This document shows, in pieces, positions 1 through 10,016 of a stretch of 64,000 nucleotides of DNA; positions within the stretch are counted from its first letter, which is position 1, and every line of letters begins with the position of its first letter. Source of the DNA: Gemmatimonadota bacterium (GTDB lineage: Bacteria > Latescibacterota > UBA2968 > GCA-2709665); assembly GCA_028877215.1 (NCBI GenBank), contig JAPPFJ010000027.1:1-64000 (forward strand), in the 5' to 3' direction. Position numbers and translations under genes: made by a program. The notes beneath the pieces are model-generated. The model did not search any database, was not told the origin of the DNA, and saw nothing but the letters and a program-made list of their open reading frames with translations.

Positions 1-170
1 AGCGGTCTTCGCGCGGCTGCAAAAGCGCCGGTCGGCGTTGGTCAAACCCGCCCGTCTTACGAGATCGAGGCTGCGCTTGCTCGCCTCTCATAGCCGGATT
101 TTCCCGCCTTGACCGCCACTTTTTCGCTCGCGCTCGGGAACTCACCGGTAATTTTAAATCAGCTTCTGAG
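1..170. repeat. MITE-like element, copy 1 (left end outside window)
   Basis: This stretch matches 50543-50687 over both ends, with a divergent middle. Its right end carries the same terminal motif (ACCGGTAATTTTAAA followed by CTTCTGA) that forms the right terminal inverted repeat of the second copy. The window starts just inside the expected left terminal repeat. There is no coding potential. It lies about 170 bp upstream of the alpha-2-macroglobulin gene and could contribute to its leader. Confidence 0.7.
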
Positions 171-339
171 TTTCGTGACGCGTTGCGGGTTTGCGGCGGT
201 TAAGGTAAAGATCGGCCCGATGATGTCAAGCGGTTTTGCGGGTCGATGTCGGACGATGGATCGTTTTTGACGGGGATCAGATTGCCCGTCGCCGGCTGTG
301 TAGAACGGTGTTTCCACAATATACCATGGGGAGCTGGGG

Positions 340-3300
340 ATGATTATCAATCGGATTGGCGCCGGCAGGTTGTTTCTGATCGGAATTCTGATGGCCGGAT
401 GTACTTCGAAACGGAACGAAACCGGGTCGATCTCCTACTCGCCGGAGACGGCCAGGCTCGTCAGCCACGTGACATCCGATGTCATCCGAGCGGGAGACGA
501 CATTCGCGTGCGATTCGTGTCGCCGGTCGTGCCCGGAAACCGGGTTGGCAAGAGCCCTGAGAAAGACGTATTCACGTTCGTACCGGGCATCAACGGCGCC
601 GCCGGCTGGGAGGACCGTCGTACCCTTCTCTTCCGGCCGGACGCGCCGCTCCCGTTCCGGCAGAACTACCGGGGCGCCGTGGATCTCGCAGCCCTGTTCC
701 CTCAGCACAGGAACCTGCAACCCCTCGAGTTCGCGTTTCACGTAGCCGGCCGGGAGATTGTCTCGTTGGACGCCGATTTCGAATTGATAGAGAAAGAGGA
801 TCCACGGCGCGTGGTGTACAAGGGGCAGGTCACGTTCAGCGAGAAGACCTTGCTGGAACAGGTGCGGCAGGCAGGGCGGCTGTCTCTGGGCAGGAAGCGG
901 CTCTCCCTTGTCTGGAAGGCAGACGCTGAGGGGAGTACTTTCGCGTTTGTCTCGGACCCCATTGTACGGGGAGCAATCAGACGAGAGCTCCGTTTCGACC
1001 TCGATAAGGAGCCGTTGGAGATATCCCGGAACTACGTGAACAAAAGGACTCTGGCTCCCGTAACAGAGATGAAAGTCGTCAAAGTCGAAGGTCGTGCGGA
1101 AGGGCGGGAGCCCGGCCTTGCGATCGAAATGACGGACGACCCGGACCCCGGCCAGGACCTCCGCGGGCTGATTGCCGTGGAGCCGGCGTTGGATATCCGG
1201 ATCAGCGCGGCGGGCAGGGGAATCCACGTGAGCGGGGACTTTGAGCATGGTCGGCACTATACGCTTACCATTCATCCCGGCATTCGCAGCCGATGGGGAG
1301 CGGCGACGGCCTCGGAACATACCGAAACGGTCGAGATACCCGACCTGAAGCCCCGGATTCGATTCTCCGAAGACGGGATGATTCTGCCTACGATCAACCG
1401 GCAGCGTGTGCGGTTCCGGACGGTGAACGTGAGGCAGGCGAGGTTGCGGATCAAGCAGGTTTTCGACTCGAACCTGGGCCAGTTCCTGCAGAGTCAGAGT
1501 CTGAAAAGCGGCGTGGACCGTCGGCGGGACTTCCAGTCCTGGGCCGTCAACCGCGTAGGCGTGGGGCTTGTCGATACAGTCCTTGAGATCGGCCAGGTCC
1601 GCAACCGGTGGCTGCAGCACGAGTTGGACCTGAACGCGCTGCTCGATCCTTCAGAGAAAGGACCGCTTCTGATCGGTCTCAGCTTCAAGCACGTCGATAT
1701 GCTGTACGGTGCGCCGGGCGAGGCCGAGGAAGCGCGAAAGCAATGGCGGTGGAACCGGGGGTTGTGGGATTACCGCAGCCATCCCTTTTCACCGGGATAC
1801 ATCAACACACACGGACGGGTATTCAAGCCCGTTATTGTAAGCGATATCGGATTGACGTACAAGAAGGCGCGCCGCCGGCACCTGGTTTACGTCCGGAATC
1901 TCAACAACGCAGCGCCGATGTCCGGCGTGACGGTCACGCTGCGTACATTCCAGAACCAGGTGGTCGGTCGGGGCCTGACGGACAGGCACGGCGCGGCCTC
2001 GTTCCCTGGCGGAGAGCGGGACGTCTTCTATGTTGAAGCGGAAAAAGACGGCCAGAAAAGCATCATCAAGTGCAACGAAATGGCCTGGGACCTTTCCACC
2101 TTCGATACCGGGGGCGTATCGGCGCCGCCGGACGGTGTCCGGGCGTATATATATTCTGAAAGGGGCGTGTACCGGCCCGGCGACGAGATCCACCTTTCAC
2201 TGATCGCGCGCAATTCGGATGAGACCTTTCCGGAGAACCACCCGGTTACGTTGAAACTCTTCAACCCCAGAAACCAGCTTGTACTCGAGCGGACGTCCCG
2301 AACGGGCAAGGACGGCTTCTATGCGTTCAGCTTCAGGACCGAGCCCGACGACCCCACGGGAAACTGGCGGGCGCGCCTGGAGGTGGGAAGCCGGACGTTC
2401 GACCATACCGTGAAGGTCGAGACGGTGGTCCCTTACCGGTTGAAGGTACGGATCGAGCCCGAAAAGACGCGTCTGACGCCTGAGGACGAGGAACTTCGAC
2501 TGGTGCTCGCGAGCACCTACCTTTTCGGAAATCCGGCTGTAGGACTGGATGCCGAGGTCGCGGTCGAATTCGCGCACGCTGCCCGGCAGTTTGCCAACTA
2601 CCCGGGATTCAGCTTCACGAACGAAGCCGTAAGGTACAAGACGAGCCGCACCAGCATCTTCAAGGGCAAACTCGACGCGGAGGGCCGCGCGCGGGTGCGC
2701 TGGCCGCTATCTGTATCCGGAACGGAGCCATCGGGCGTTCGTGTCCGGATCGAAGCCACGGTGCTGGAGAAAGGGGGCCGCCCCAACCGCAGCCGTGAGA
2801 CGCTCGACCTGGATCCGTACGAGCGCTACGTCGGGGTGCGAAAACCCCGGTTAGACTATGGATATGCCCGCCTTGGGTCCTCGCTGGAAATTCCGGTTGT
2901 ACTGGTCACGACTCACGGTGAAGCGATGCCGGGATTGCCGCTCGAATACCGAATCTACAGAAGCACGTCGCACTGGTGGTGGGAATACCAGTCGCGCGAT
3001 CAGTTTCGCCTCAAGTTCAAGACGGACCAGTTCACGCAGCAGATCGAGAGCGGCTCGCTTTTTTCACAAGTCGCGCCCGTACCGCTGGTGTTTACCCCCG
3101 AGGAACGAGGCGAGTATCTGATCGAAGTGAAGGATGGGTCCGGCCATACCGCCGCGTTCTTCATGCGCGCCTATCCGTGGGGCGAAGCGCAGGCCGATCC
3201 GAAATCCGCAGGCATGCTCGCGCTCAGGACCGACAGAAAGGCCTACGCCCCCGGCGATTCCGCGCTGGTGACGTTTCCCGCGCCGCGGCAGGGCGCGATT

Positions 3301-5859
3301 CTGGTCTCGGTGGAACAGGACAGCCGGATTCTGCAGACCCGATGGTACGAACCGGATGGTCGTCCGGACGAGTTTCAGGTACCCGTACCCATCACGCGGG
3401 ATATGGCGCCCACCGCATACGTTGGCGTCTCGGTCCTCCAGCCGTACGCTCAGACGATGAACGACCGACCGATTCGGATGTACGGCGTGGTTCCCCTCAA
3501 TGTGAGCGATCCCCATACCCGCCAGGAGATCGCCCTCCGAATGCCCGGCGAACTGACGCCTGAGTCCGCGTTTCAAATTCAGGTAGAAACCGGCGATGGC
3601 GAGCCGGCGCAATTCACGCTGGCCGTGGTCGATGAGGGGCTGCTGGCGCTCACCGGGTTCTCCACGCCGGACGCGTGGCAGTCCTTTTACAGGAAGCGTC
3701 GGCTGGGGGTTGTAACGCACGACGTGTATTCCCACGTCATCGGCGCCAACAGGGGAGACGTCTTCAAGACCTTCGCGGTGGGCGGCGGATTCGCATACAG
3801 GGCATCCCAGCTGGAGCCTGAACGCGCGAAGCGTTTCAAGGCGGTATCGCTGTTCAAGGGGCCGATCGAAACCGATGCGGACGGACGGGCCACCGTTGAT
3901 TTCGAAATGCCCGACTACACGGGTTCGGTGCGCGTTATGGCCGTATCCGCCAGCGGCGGGCGATACGGCAAGGCGGAATCCTCGGTACCGGTGAAGACCG
4001 ATCTGATGGTGATGCCCACGCTGCCCCGGGTGCTTGGTCCGGGGGACCGTATCACCGTTCCCGTTACCGTTTTCGCGATGGTCGACAGTATCGGTCCGAC
4101 CGAAGTTTCGATACACGCCGAGGGCCCGGTTTCGGTTGTCGGCACGTCGCGGCAGGAACTGGATTTCTCAACCTCGGGGGAGCAGGAGCTCTCGTTTACG
4201 CTTCAGGCGGCTTCAGCGGTGGGGCAGGCCAGGGTGGTCGTCGCGGCGGAGGCGCCGGACATCGTCGCCGATCATGAGACCGATCTGAATGTGCGGCCAT
4301 CGTCACCCAGAACCTACGCCGCACAGGAACAGGAAATCCGCCCCGGTGAGCGTGTCCGCTTTACGGTTCCGGACAAAGGACTGCCCGGTACCAATCGCGC
4401 CAGGGTGGTTCTGCGCCGCCACCCGGAATTCGGAATGACCCACAGGTTGCTCCGGCTGGTGCGCTTTCCTTACGGCTGCATCGAGCAAACGGTTTCGACC
4501 GCGTTTCCACTGTTGTACCTGAGTACCTTCCTGGAGGGCGTGAAGTATGCCGGCGACGCAACGGTCCAGATCGACACGTTCATCAATTCGGCGATCCGCA
4601 AATTGAGGAAATTCAAGCTTGGCTCAGGCGGGTTCGCCTACTGGCCCGGCGCCAACACCGTCTCGACCTGGGGTTCCCTGTACGCGGGCCACTTTCTGAT
4701 TGAGGCGGCAAAACTGGGATACCACGTGCCGCAGGACCTGATGGCGAATTGGATGCGTTACGAAAAATCCCGGTCGCTGACGGTTAAGGACGGTTTGATG
4801 GCACGGGTCTATCGCGTCTATCTCCTGGCGCTCGCCGGCGAATACCAGATCGGACCGATGAATCTGCTGAAGGAGACCGGGATCAAGGACATGAACGACA
4901 CCCAGAAGTGGCTGCTGGCCGCGGCGTATCACCTGGCCGGCGTGGAGCGGACGGCCGCCCAGATCCTCATCCCGGCCGGAAAGCGGGTGGAGGTGTACAA
5001 CGAATCGGGCGGGACCTACGGCTCGGGCATGCGGGATCTGGCGATCATTCTGAGTACGCTGGTCATGTTGGAACGCTGGTCGGAGGCGGACGAGGTCGCC
5101 AAAGATCTGGGCCTCGCGCTCGCGTCGCAGAAATGGTACAGCACGCAGACCACAGGGTTTATGCTTCTGTCCCTTGGAAAATACGTCCGGTCTCTCGACA
5201 GAGGAGAGGACGGCCCGTCCGTGCTCACCGGCACGATCCGCCTTCCGGATGGACGGGAGATGCCGTTTGAGACGGACCGGTCAGCCTACCACGTTGAAAT
5301 CGAAGAGGGCTTTGGCCGGGAAGTCGCCGTAACACTGGATTCGGCGTCGACCGTCAGGAGGGCGTTCGCAACCCTGGACTGGGACGGCGTACCGCTTACC
5401 GACGACGAGGGGGATACCTCCAGCAAGCTGGCGCTGAAGGTGCGCTGGCTCAACGACGATGGGCTGCCGGTCGATACCGCCGAACTGTCTCAGGGCGAGA
5501 ACTTCTGGGGTCATCTTCGCGTGCGCAATCTGACCGTCGCGCGAAACGTCGAAGAGCTGGCGCTGGTCCAGGTGCTTCCCGCCGGCTGGGAGATCGACAA
5601 CCCGCGTCTGTCCGCTCGGACGGCGCCGGGTTGGACGAATCGCCTGAATCTGAACCGCGAGGAATACATGGACGCACGCGACGACCGGGTGATGTGGTTT
5701 TTCGATTTCAAGGGTCGACGGGATCTGGATTTCGTCGTCCGATTGAGCGCCGTTACGGCAGGGTCATTCAGGCTGCCTGCAACGGTTGCGGAAGCCATGT
5801 ACGATCGATCCTACCGGGCGACCGCGGCCGGAAAACGGGTTGTGGTGAAACAGAGATAG
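340..5859 (+). CDS. Bacterial alpha-2-macroglobulin, lipoprotein type (YfhM-like)
   Basis: A 1839-residue protein of the bacterial alpha-2-macroglobulin family, a periplasmic trap for foreign proteases. The N-terminus has a hydrophobic stretch ending in a lipobox (LMAGC at about residues 18-22), so it should be an anchored lipoprotein. Tandem MG-type beta domains fill the first two thirds. A thioester motif CIEQ, preceded by YG, lies at C1380, followed by the helical thioester domain and a C-terminal receptor-binding-like beta domain. An intact thioester implies covalent trapping. The start has GAGCTGGGG just upstream. The next gene is pbpC, the classic pairing in which the inhibitor protects the periplasm while PbpC repairs breached peptidoglycan. 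A 447-aa antisense frame at its 5' end is a shadow. Confidence 0.93.
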   Translation: MIINRIGAGRLFLIGILMAGCTSKRNETGSISYSPETARLVSHVTSDVIRAGDDIRVRFVSPVVPGNRVGKSPEKDVFTFVPGINGAAGWEDRRTLLFRPDAPLPFRQNYRGAVDLAALFPQHRNLQPLEFAFHVAGREIVSLDADFELIEKEDPRRVVYKGQVTFSEKTLLEQVRQAGRLSLGRKRLSLVWKADAEGSTFAFVSDPIVRGAIRRELRFDLDKEPLEISRNYVNKRTLAPVTEMKVVKVEGRAEGREPGLAIEMTDDPDPGQDLRGLIAVEPALDIRISAAGRGIHVSGDFEHGRHYTLTIHPGIRSRWGAATASEHTETVEIPDLKPRIRFSEDGMILPTINRQRVRFRTVNVRQARLRIKQVFDSNLGQFLQSQSLKSGVDRRRDFQSWAVNRVGVGLVDTVLEIGQVRNRWLQHELDLNALLDPSEKGPLLIGLSFKHVDMLYGAPGEAEEARKQWRWNRGLWDYRSHPFSPGYINTHGRVFKPVIVSDIGLTYKKARRRHLVYVRNLNNAAPMSGVTVTLRTFQNQVVGRGLTDRHGAASFPGGERDVFYVEAEKDGQKSIIKCNEMAWDLSTFDTGGVSAPPDGVRAYIYSERGVYRPGDEIHLSLIARNSDETFPENHPVTLKLFNPRNQLVLERTSRTGKDGFYAFSFRTEPDDPTGNWRARLEVGSRTFDHTVKVETVVPYRLKVRIEPEKTRLTPEDEELRLVLASTYLFGNPAVGLDAEVAVEFAHAARQFANYPGFSFTNEAVRYKTSRTSIFKGKLDAEGRARVRWPLSVSGTEPSGVRVRIEATVLEKGGRPNRSRETLDLDPYERYVGVRKPRLDYGYARLGSSLEIPVVLVTTHGEAMPGLPLEYRIYRSTSHWWWEYQSRDQFRLKFKTDQFTQQIESGSLFSQVAPVPLVFTPEERGEYLIEVKDGSGHTAAFFMRAYPWGEAQADPKSAGMLALRTDRKAYAPGDSALVTFPAPRQGAILVSVEQDSRILQTRWYEPDGRPDEFQVPVPITRDMAPTAYVGVSVLQPYAQTMNDRPIRMYGVVPLNVSDPHTRQEIALRMPGELTPESAFQIQVETGDGEPAQFTLAVVDEGLLALTGFSTPDAWQSFYRKRRLGVVTHDVYSHVIGANRGDVFKTFAVGGGFAYRASQLEPERAKRFKAVSLFKGPIETDADGRATVDFEMPDYTGSVRVMAVSASGGRYGKAESSVPVKTDLMVMPTLPRVLGPGDRITVPVTVFAMVDSIGPTEVSIHAEGPVSVVGTSRQELDFSTSGEQELSFTLQAASAVGQARVVVAAEAPDIVADHETDLNVRPSSPRTYAAQEQEIRPGERVRFTVPDKGLPGTNRARVVLRRHPEFGMTHRLLRLVRFPYGCIEQTVSTAFPLLYLSTFLEGVKYAGDATVQIDTFINSAIRKLRKFKLGSGGFAYWPGANTVSTWGSLYAGHFLIEAAKLGYHVPQDLMANWMRYEKSRSLTVKDGLMARVYRVYLLALAGEYQIGPMNLLKETGIKDMNDTQKWLLAAAYHLAGVERTAAQILIPAGKRVEVYNESGGTYGSGMRDLAIILSTLVMLERWSEADEVAKDLGLALASQKWYSTQTTGFMLLSLGKYVRSLDRGEDGPSVLTGTIRLPDGREMPFETDRSAYHVEIEEGFGREVAVTLDSASTVRRAFATLDWDGVPLTDDEGDTSSKLALKVRWLNDDGLPVDTAELSQGENFWGHLRVRNLTVARNVEELALVQVLPAGWEIDNPRLSARTAPGWTNRLNLNREEYMDARDDRVMWFFDFKGRRDLDFVVRLSAVTAGSFRLPATVAEAMYDRSYRATAAGKRVVVKQR

Positions 5860-5875
5860 AACCCAAAGCGGCAGA

Positions 5876-6075
5876 AACTGCCATCAGCCGTCAGCTGTCG
5901 GCTGAACCAGGCAGACGACAGGGCCTGCCGACATCAATTCACCAATACCTGCGCCGCAATACGGGCGCCCTCAAGGGATGCCCCTACAAAACCAAATATC
6001 CACGAATCGATCTCCCTGGATTATGCGCCGATGTCGCATTCGCAGGGGCGTCCCTTGTGGGCGCCCGGCGGATCA
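5876..6075. repeat. REP-like pair in the A2M/pbpC gap
   Basis: The gap between the two genes holds a short palindromic unit (GGGCGCCCTCAAGGGATGCC, about 5965-5992) and its inverted partner (GGGGCGTCCCTTGTGGGCGC, about 6042-6071). Together they form a BIME-like inverted pair. The left part (about 5880-5990) also resembles 10255-10370, including a CAGCTGTCGGCTGAACC-like segment. The pair could fold in the mRNA between A2M and pbpC and lower pbpC expression; that is inference. Confidence 0.55.
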
Positions 6076-6111
6076 GAATGCGCCCGGCCGCCGGCGAGGA
6101 CGGAGCGACTA

Positions 6112-8523
6112 ATGAAACGTTGGTCGTTTGATGGAGCTGCAAATAGGTCTCGGAAACGGTGGCGGAAAAAGGCCCGGGGAAGAAGGCGTCCCGGGATCCT
6201 TCCGTTATGCGGCAGACGCGCAAGGCTGGGGATCATTCTTGCGCTGATTCTCTTCCCTGTGGTGCTCTACGTATCGGTGCCCCTGCCGGATCCTCTCTTC
6301 GAGCCTGACTACAGCACGGTTGTACTGGACGAGCGGGGGCGAATCCTGCGGATGTTCCTGAATGGCAGCGAGCAGTGGTGTTTCCCCCACCGGGCGAACG
6401 CAGAAGTTCCTCGAACCCTGGAGCAGGCGGTGCTGTATTTCGAGGACCGTCGGTTTTTCAGGCATCCCGGCGTGGATCCACTGGCGTTGCTCCGGGCCGT
6501 CTATCAGAATATTCGTTCCGGGGCGGTCGTGAGCGGCGCGAGTACGCTGACCATGCAGGTTGCCCGGATGACGTCGCCCAAGAGAAGGACCTATCTCAAC
6601 AAGGCCCTGGAGTTGTTCCAGGCGTTGAAGATCGAACTGCGTTATAACAAGAAAGAGATCCTGAACGTCTATCTGGACCACGCGCCCTATGGCGGCAATG
6701 TTGTCGGTTACCGTGCGGCGGCACAGCGGTATTTCGGCAAGTCGCCGGAGCGGTTGACCTGGGCGGAGGCGGCCACGCTGGCGGTTCTCCCGAACGCGCC
6801 GGGCCTCATATCGCCACTGGCCGATCCCGAAAAATTACGGCTCAGGCGCGATCGGCTTCTGAACCGGCTGCACAACGAAGGGGTGATCGACGCCGAGACC
6901 TTTGGCCTGGCGAGGCTGGAAGAGGTCCCGGACGGCGCAAGGCCGTTGCCGATGGACGCGCCGCATCTGGCGCGGCGACTGGAGTCGCGGTACGGGAATA
7001 CGTACATAACGACCACCCTTCATCGGGATATTCAAAGACAAAGCGCGGAGCTCGTCAATCGACACGCGTCCTTTATGAGGCGACTGGGCGTCCGGAACGG
7101 AGCGGCACTGGTGGCCGATACCCGAACGGGTAAAGTGCGCGCGTACGTCGGATCCCAGGGATTCTTCGACGACCGGAACCAGGGCCGGGTGGACGGCGTT
7201 GCGGCCGCGAGGTCCTCCGGCTCTCTGCTCAAACCGTTTCTGTTCGCCCTGGGAATCGACCAGGGCCTTCTGCTGCCCCGGACGCGGCTCCGGGATCTTC
7301 CCACCCACTACGGTGCTTTTTCCCCGGGAAACGCAGACGGGACCTTCGCCGGTCTGGTGGCGGCAAAGGAGGCGCTGGTCCGTTCCCTGAACGTGCCGGC
7401 GGTCCGCCTGCTGGATGCGTACGGGTTGGATACGTTCTACCGCTTTCTGAAATCCGCCGGCCTCAAAACGCTTATCCGGTCTCCTGCAGATTACGGTCTG
7501 CCGATGATTCTGGGCGGCGTGGAAGTCAGCCTGTGGGACATGGCGCAATGCTACCGCGCGCTGGCCAACGACGGCCGTTTCAGTCCACTCAAGGTCCTTG
7601 CCGGGACGCCCGATTCGGAAGGGCCGGCGCTGATCAGTCCGGGCGCCTGTTATTTGACGCTCGACATGCTACGAGACCTCAAGCGGCCTGGCGTGGAATA
7701 TTACTGGCATCAGTACCAGAACCAGTGGCCGATCGCGTGGAAGACGGGAACCAGCTACGGGAAGCGGGACGCCTGGGCGATAGGCGTCAGCCCCGAGTGG
7801 ACGGTGGCGGTATGGATTGGCAATTTCGGCGGTCGGGGGAATGCGGACCTTACGGGCGCGAGCTCGGCCGCACCTCTACTGTTCGACCTGTTCAACAGCC
7901 TGCCGAAGCATCGCAAAGACGCCTGGATCGAAGCACCCGTTGCAGGCATGCGGCAGCTTCGGCTGTGCGCGGACACCGGATTCCGGGAGGGCCCGCATTG
8001 CGAACGTACGGTTACCGTGGAAGCGCCGATGCATATGAAGCCCATCCGAAGGTGCCCATATCACCGGACCCTTCAGGTGACGCTGGACGGGGGCCATCGC
8101 GTGTGTTCGCTCTGCTGGGAACCCGGGGACCGCCGTCCTGAACGCCGGCTTGTGTTTCCGGCAGACGTCGCGCAGCATCTGCGCGAACGGGGGCAGGTTC
8201 CCGGCATGGTTCCGCCGCACAAGCGGGATTGCCCTGCAGGCGCCGGGTCCGATCCGCTGAAGATCATCTACCCGCAACAGAACGCCAGGCTCTGGTTGCC
8301 GAGAGACTTCGGCGGGGCCCGGCAGAAGATCGCGATTCGGGTTGCTCACAGAGAGAAAAACCGCGTCCTGTATTGGTATCTGGATGACCGTTACCTGGGC
8401 AGCAGCCGTGGCCGGCACGTCAAGGCCGTGGAACTCTCGAGGGGATGGCACACACTGAACGTCGTGGACGAGACCGGCAACAGGGACAAAAGACGCTTCT
8501 TCGTCGACCTCAAACATATGTGA
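6112..8523 (+). CDS. pbpC: Penicillin-binding protein 1C, bifunctional transglycosylase/transpeptidase
   Basis: An 803-residue peptidoglycan synthase anchored in the inner membrane. After a very basic N-terminus comes one membrane segment (about residues 41-59). A GT51 glycosyltransferase domain follows (EDRRFF with its catalytic Glu, then GASTLTMQ). The transpeptidase domain has SGSLLKPF (SxxK serine), SLNVPAV (SxN) and KTGTSYG (KTG). The C-terminus is a BiPBP_C-type beta domain, as in PBP1C. The start at 6112 has GGAG six bases upstream; the longer frame from 6031 reads through the REP pair and is rejected. It lies 250 bp after the A2M gene and is presumably co-expressed with it. Confidence 0.94.
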   Translation: MKRWSFDGAANRSRKRWRKKARGRRRPGILPLCGRRARLGIILALILFPVVLYVSVPLPDPLFEPDYSTVVLDERGRILRMFLNGSEQWCFPHRANAEVPRTLEQAVLYFEDRRFFRHPGVDPLALLRAVYQNIRSGAVVSGASTLTMQVARMTSPKRRTYLNKALELFQALKIELRYNKKEILNVYLDHAPYGGNVVGYRAAAQRYFGKSPERLTWAEAATLAVLPNAPGLISPLADPEKLRLRRDRLLNRLHNEGVIDAETFGLARLEEVPDGARPLPMDAPHLARRLESRYGNTYITTTLHRDIQRQSAELVNRHASFMRRLGVRNGAALVADTRTGKVRAYVGSQGFFDDRNQGRVDGVAAARSSGSLLKPFLFALGIDQGLLLPRTRLRDLPTHYGAFSPGNADGTFAGLVAAKEALVRSLNVPAVRLLDAYGLDTFYRFLKSAGLKTLIRSPADYGLPMILGGVEVSLWDMAQCYRALANDGRFSPLKVLAGTPDSEGPALISPGACYLTLDMLRDLKRPGVEYYWHQYQNQWPIAWKTGTSYGKRDAWAIGVSPEWTVAVWIGNFGGRGNADLTGASSAAPLLFDLFNSLPKHRKDAWIEAPVAGMRQLRLCADTGFREGPHCERTVTVEAPMHMKPIRRCPYHRTLQVTLDGGHRVCSLCWEPGDRRPERRLVFPADVAQHLRERGQVPGMVPPHKRDCPAGAGSDPLKIIYPQQNARLWLPRDFGGARQKIAIRVAHREKNRVLYWYLDDRYLGSSRGRHVKAVELSRGWHTLNVVDETGNRDKRRFFVDLKHM

Positions 8524-8573
8524 ATTTCATTGAATCCCGCTTCCCCTGACAGTACGTTGATAGAGTCGTTCGG

Positions 8574-8605
8574 CATTCCGGCCGCAGCCCGGATGGGTTT
8601 TTTTT
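8574..8605 (+). terminator. Candidate intrinsic terminator after pbpC
   Basis: CATTCCGG and CCGGATG pair with one bulge around a short loop, followed by an eight-T run. It sits about 50 bp after the pbpC stop and before the glycosyltransferase gene. Confidence 0.55.
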
Positions 8606-8748
8606 AATGGCTGCCAATCCGCAGTGTCGCGACACGGGACTTGAAAACCGGGTCCCGCTTTGCTATCTTGGAAAGCGGCGAGACGTGAAAGATGGGAAGG
8701 GATAGCTGAATTTCGGCATTCCAATTGCGGGACAGAACGCCAGAGAAT

Positions 8749-9729
8749 ATGGATACGCACATCGAACCGCCATCTGAATCCACGACCCCGGCCGCGCGCG
8801 CCGTTGACGTCTCCATCGTCATACCGCTTCTGAACGAAGCGGAGAGCCTCCGGCCGCTGATGAGACAGGTCCGGGAGACCATGGCGGCAACAGGGCGCCG
8901 ATTCGAGACGATATTCATAGACGACGGCAGTACCGACGGCTCCATCGGGATTCTGGAGGAACTCCACGACGTCCACGACGAAGTCAAGGTCATTCAGTTC
9001 CGCCGCAACTTCGGCAAAGCTGCGGCGTACGTCGCGGGATTCGACATGGCGGCGGGCCGGACGATCATCACCATGGATGCCGACCTTCAGGACGATCCGG
9101 AGGAAATCCCCCGCCTGATCGAAAAAATCGAGGGTGGCGTCGACCTGGTTTCAGGATGGAAGAAGAAGCGTTTCGATCCCCTCAGCAAGACCGTCCCTTC
9201 CAGGTTCTTCAATTGGGTAACCGGCCGGATTTCCGGCATTCCAATCCACGATTTCAACTGCGGCCTCAAGGCCTTCCGCGGCGAGGTGGTGCGAGACATC
9301 AAGATCTACGGGGAACTCCATCGGTATATCCCCGTTCTCGCCCACATGGAAGGCTACCGTGTCGACGAAATCGTCGTACAGCACCGCCCACGCCAATTCG
9401 GCGTGACGAAGTACGGTTGGACTCGTCTGCTCAAGGGCTTCCTCGACCTGCTTACCGTCATGTACCTTGGACGGTACATCGGGCGGCCGTTGCACCTGTT
9501 CGGCACCATCGGTATCGTCCTGAGTGCGCTCGGGGTTGGCATAAACGGCTATATCGCAGCGTTGTGGTTCCGAACCGGCACGATTCAGCACCGACATCCG
9601 CTTCTCTTTCTGGGAATCCTTCTGTCCGTGCTGGGGGTTCAGTTCCTATGCACCGGCCTCCTGGCGGACATGATCACGCGGCAGACCCTTCCAAACGAAA
9701 AATACAACATACGAAGAGTCCTCGCGTAA
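8749..9729 (+). CDS. Family 2 glycosyltransferase, polyprenyl-phosphate type (GtrB/DPM1-like)
   Basis: About 326 residues. The N-terminal GT-A domain has VSIVIPLLNE, DDGSTDGS and the metal-binding DADLQDDPEE. Two C-terminal hydrophobic segments (HLFGTIGIVLSALGVG and LLFLGILLSVLGVQFL regions) match the membrane hairpin of DPM1/GtrB-like enzymes. These transfer a hexose or phosphosugar from a nucleotide to undecaprenyl phosphate for surface glycan or lipid modification. The sugar cannot be told from sequence. ATG at 8749 was chosen over TTG at 8725; neither has a strong ribosome site. It stands alone, with terminator-like hairpins on both sides. Confidence 0.88.
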   Translation: MDTHIEPPSESTTPAARAVDVSIVIPLLNEAESLRPLMRQVRETMAATGRRFETIFIDDGSTDGSIGILEELHDVHDEVKVIQFRRNFGKAAAYVAGFDMAAGRTIITMDADLQDDPEEIPRLIEKIEGGVDLVSGWKKKRFDPLSKTVPSRFFNWVTGRISGIPIHDFNCGLKAFRGEVVRDIKIYGELHRYIPVLAHMEGYRVDEIVVQHRPRQFGVTKYGWTRLLKGFLDLLTVMYLGRYIGRPLHLFGTIGIVLSALGVGINGYIAALWFRTGTIQHRHPLLFLGILLSVLGVQFLCTGLLADMITRQTLPNEKYNIRRVLA

Positions 9730-9776
9730 CCGCGTTCGCGCCGGATTGCCGAGGCTGGCTCCCGGAGACGAAAAAA

Positions 9777-9803
9777 CGACAGACCGTGACGCATGGTCTG
9801 TCG
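9777..9803 (-). terminator. Perfect 9-bp hairpin between convergent genes
   Basis: CGACAGACC and GGTCTGTCG form a perfect stem with a 9-nt loop. Read on the minus strand it is followed directly by six T residues, an intrinsic terminator for the small gene at 9846-10016. On the plus strand it is followed by CTTTC, so it may also stop the glycosyltransferase transcript. Confidence 0.7.
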
Positions 9804-9845
9804 CTTTCGATATTACCGGCGCAGATGAAGCCGCAATCCTGCAGC

Positions 9846-10016
9846 TCAAAAGGCCATGGGCATCCCATCGACCTGCGGGCGGCCCAACACGGCCTGATCG
9901 TGCCGGCGTACCACGCGCCGCAGCTGTTCCGAGCGCTTCTCGTTTCCCTTGATCGCATAGTAGAGCGCCAGAAACGCCAGGCGGTCGCGTGGATTCAGTG
10001 CTGTTTTGAGTGCCAT
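9846..10016 (-). CDS. Small hypothetical protein (56 aa)
   Basis: The frame begins MALKTALNPRDRLAFLAL and continues with a charged, helix-like segment rich in Arg and Lys. I do not recognise a family. Support for a real gene: GAGG lies 8 bases before the ATG, and a perfect intrinsic terminator for this strand lies 40 bp after the stop. The longer upstream frame (to 10118) has no ribosome site. Function unknown. Confidence 0.45.
   Translation of the reverse strand: MALKTALNPRDRLAFLALYYAIKGNEKRSEQLRRVVRRHDQAVLGRPQVDGMPMAF

Noticed and set aside
277..1620. 447-codon minus-strand frame
   Set aside because: It lies antisense to the alpha-2-macroglobulin gene in GC-rich DNA, has no recognisable domain, and the sense protein is unambiguous.
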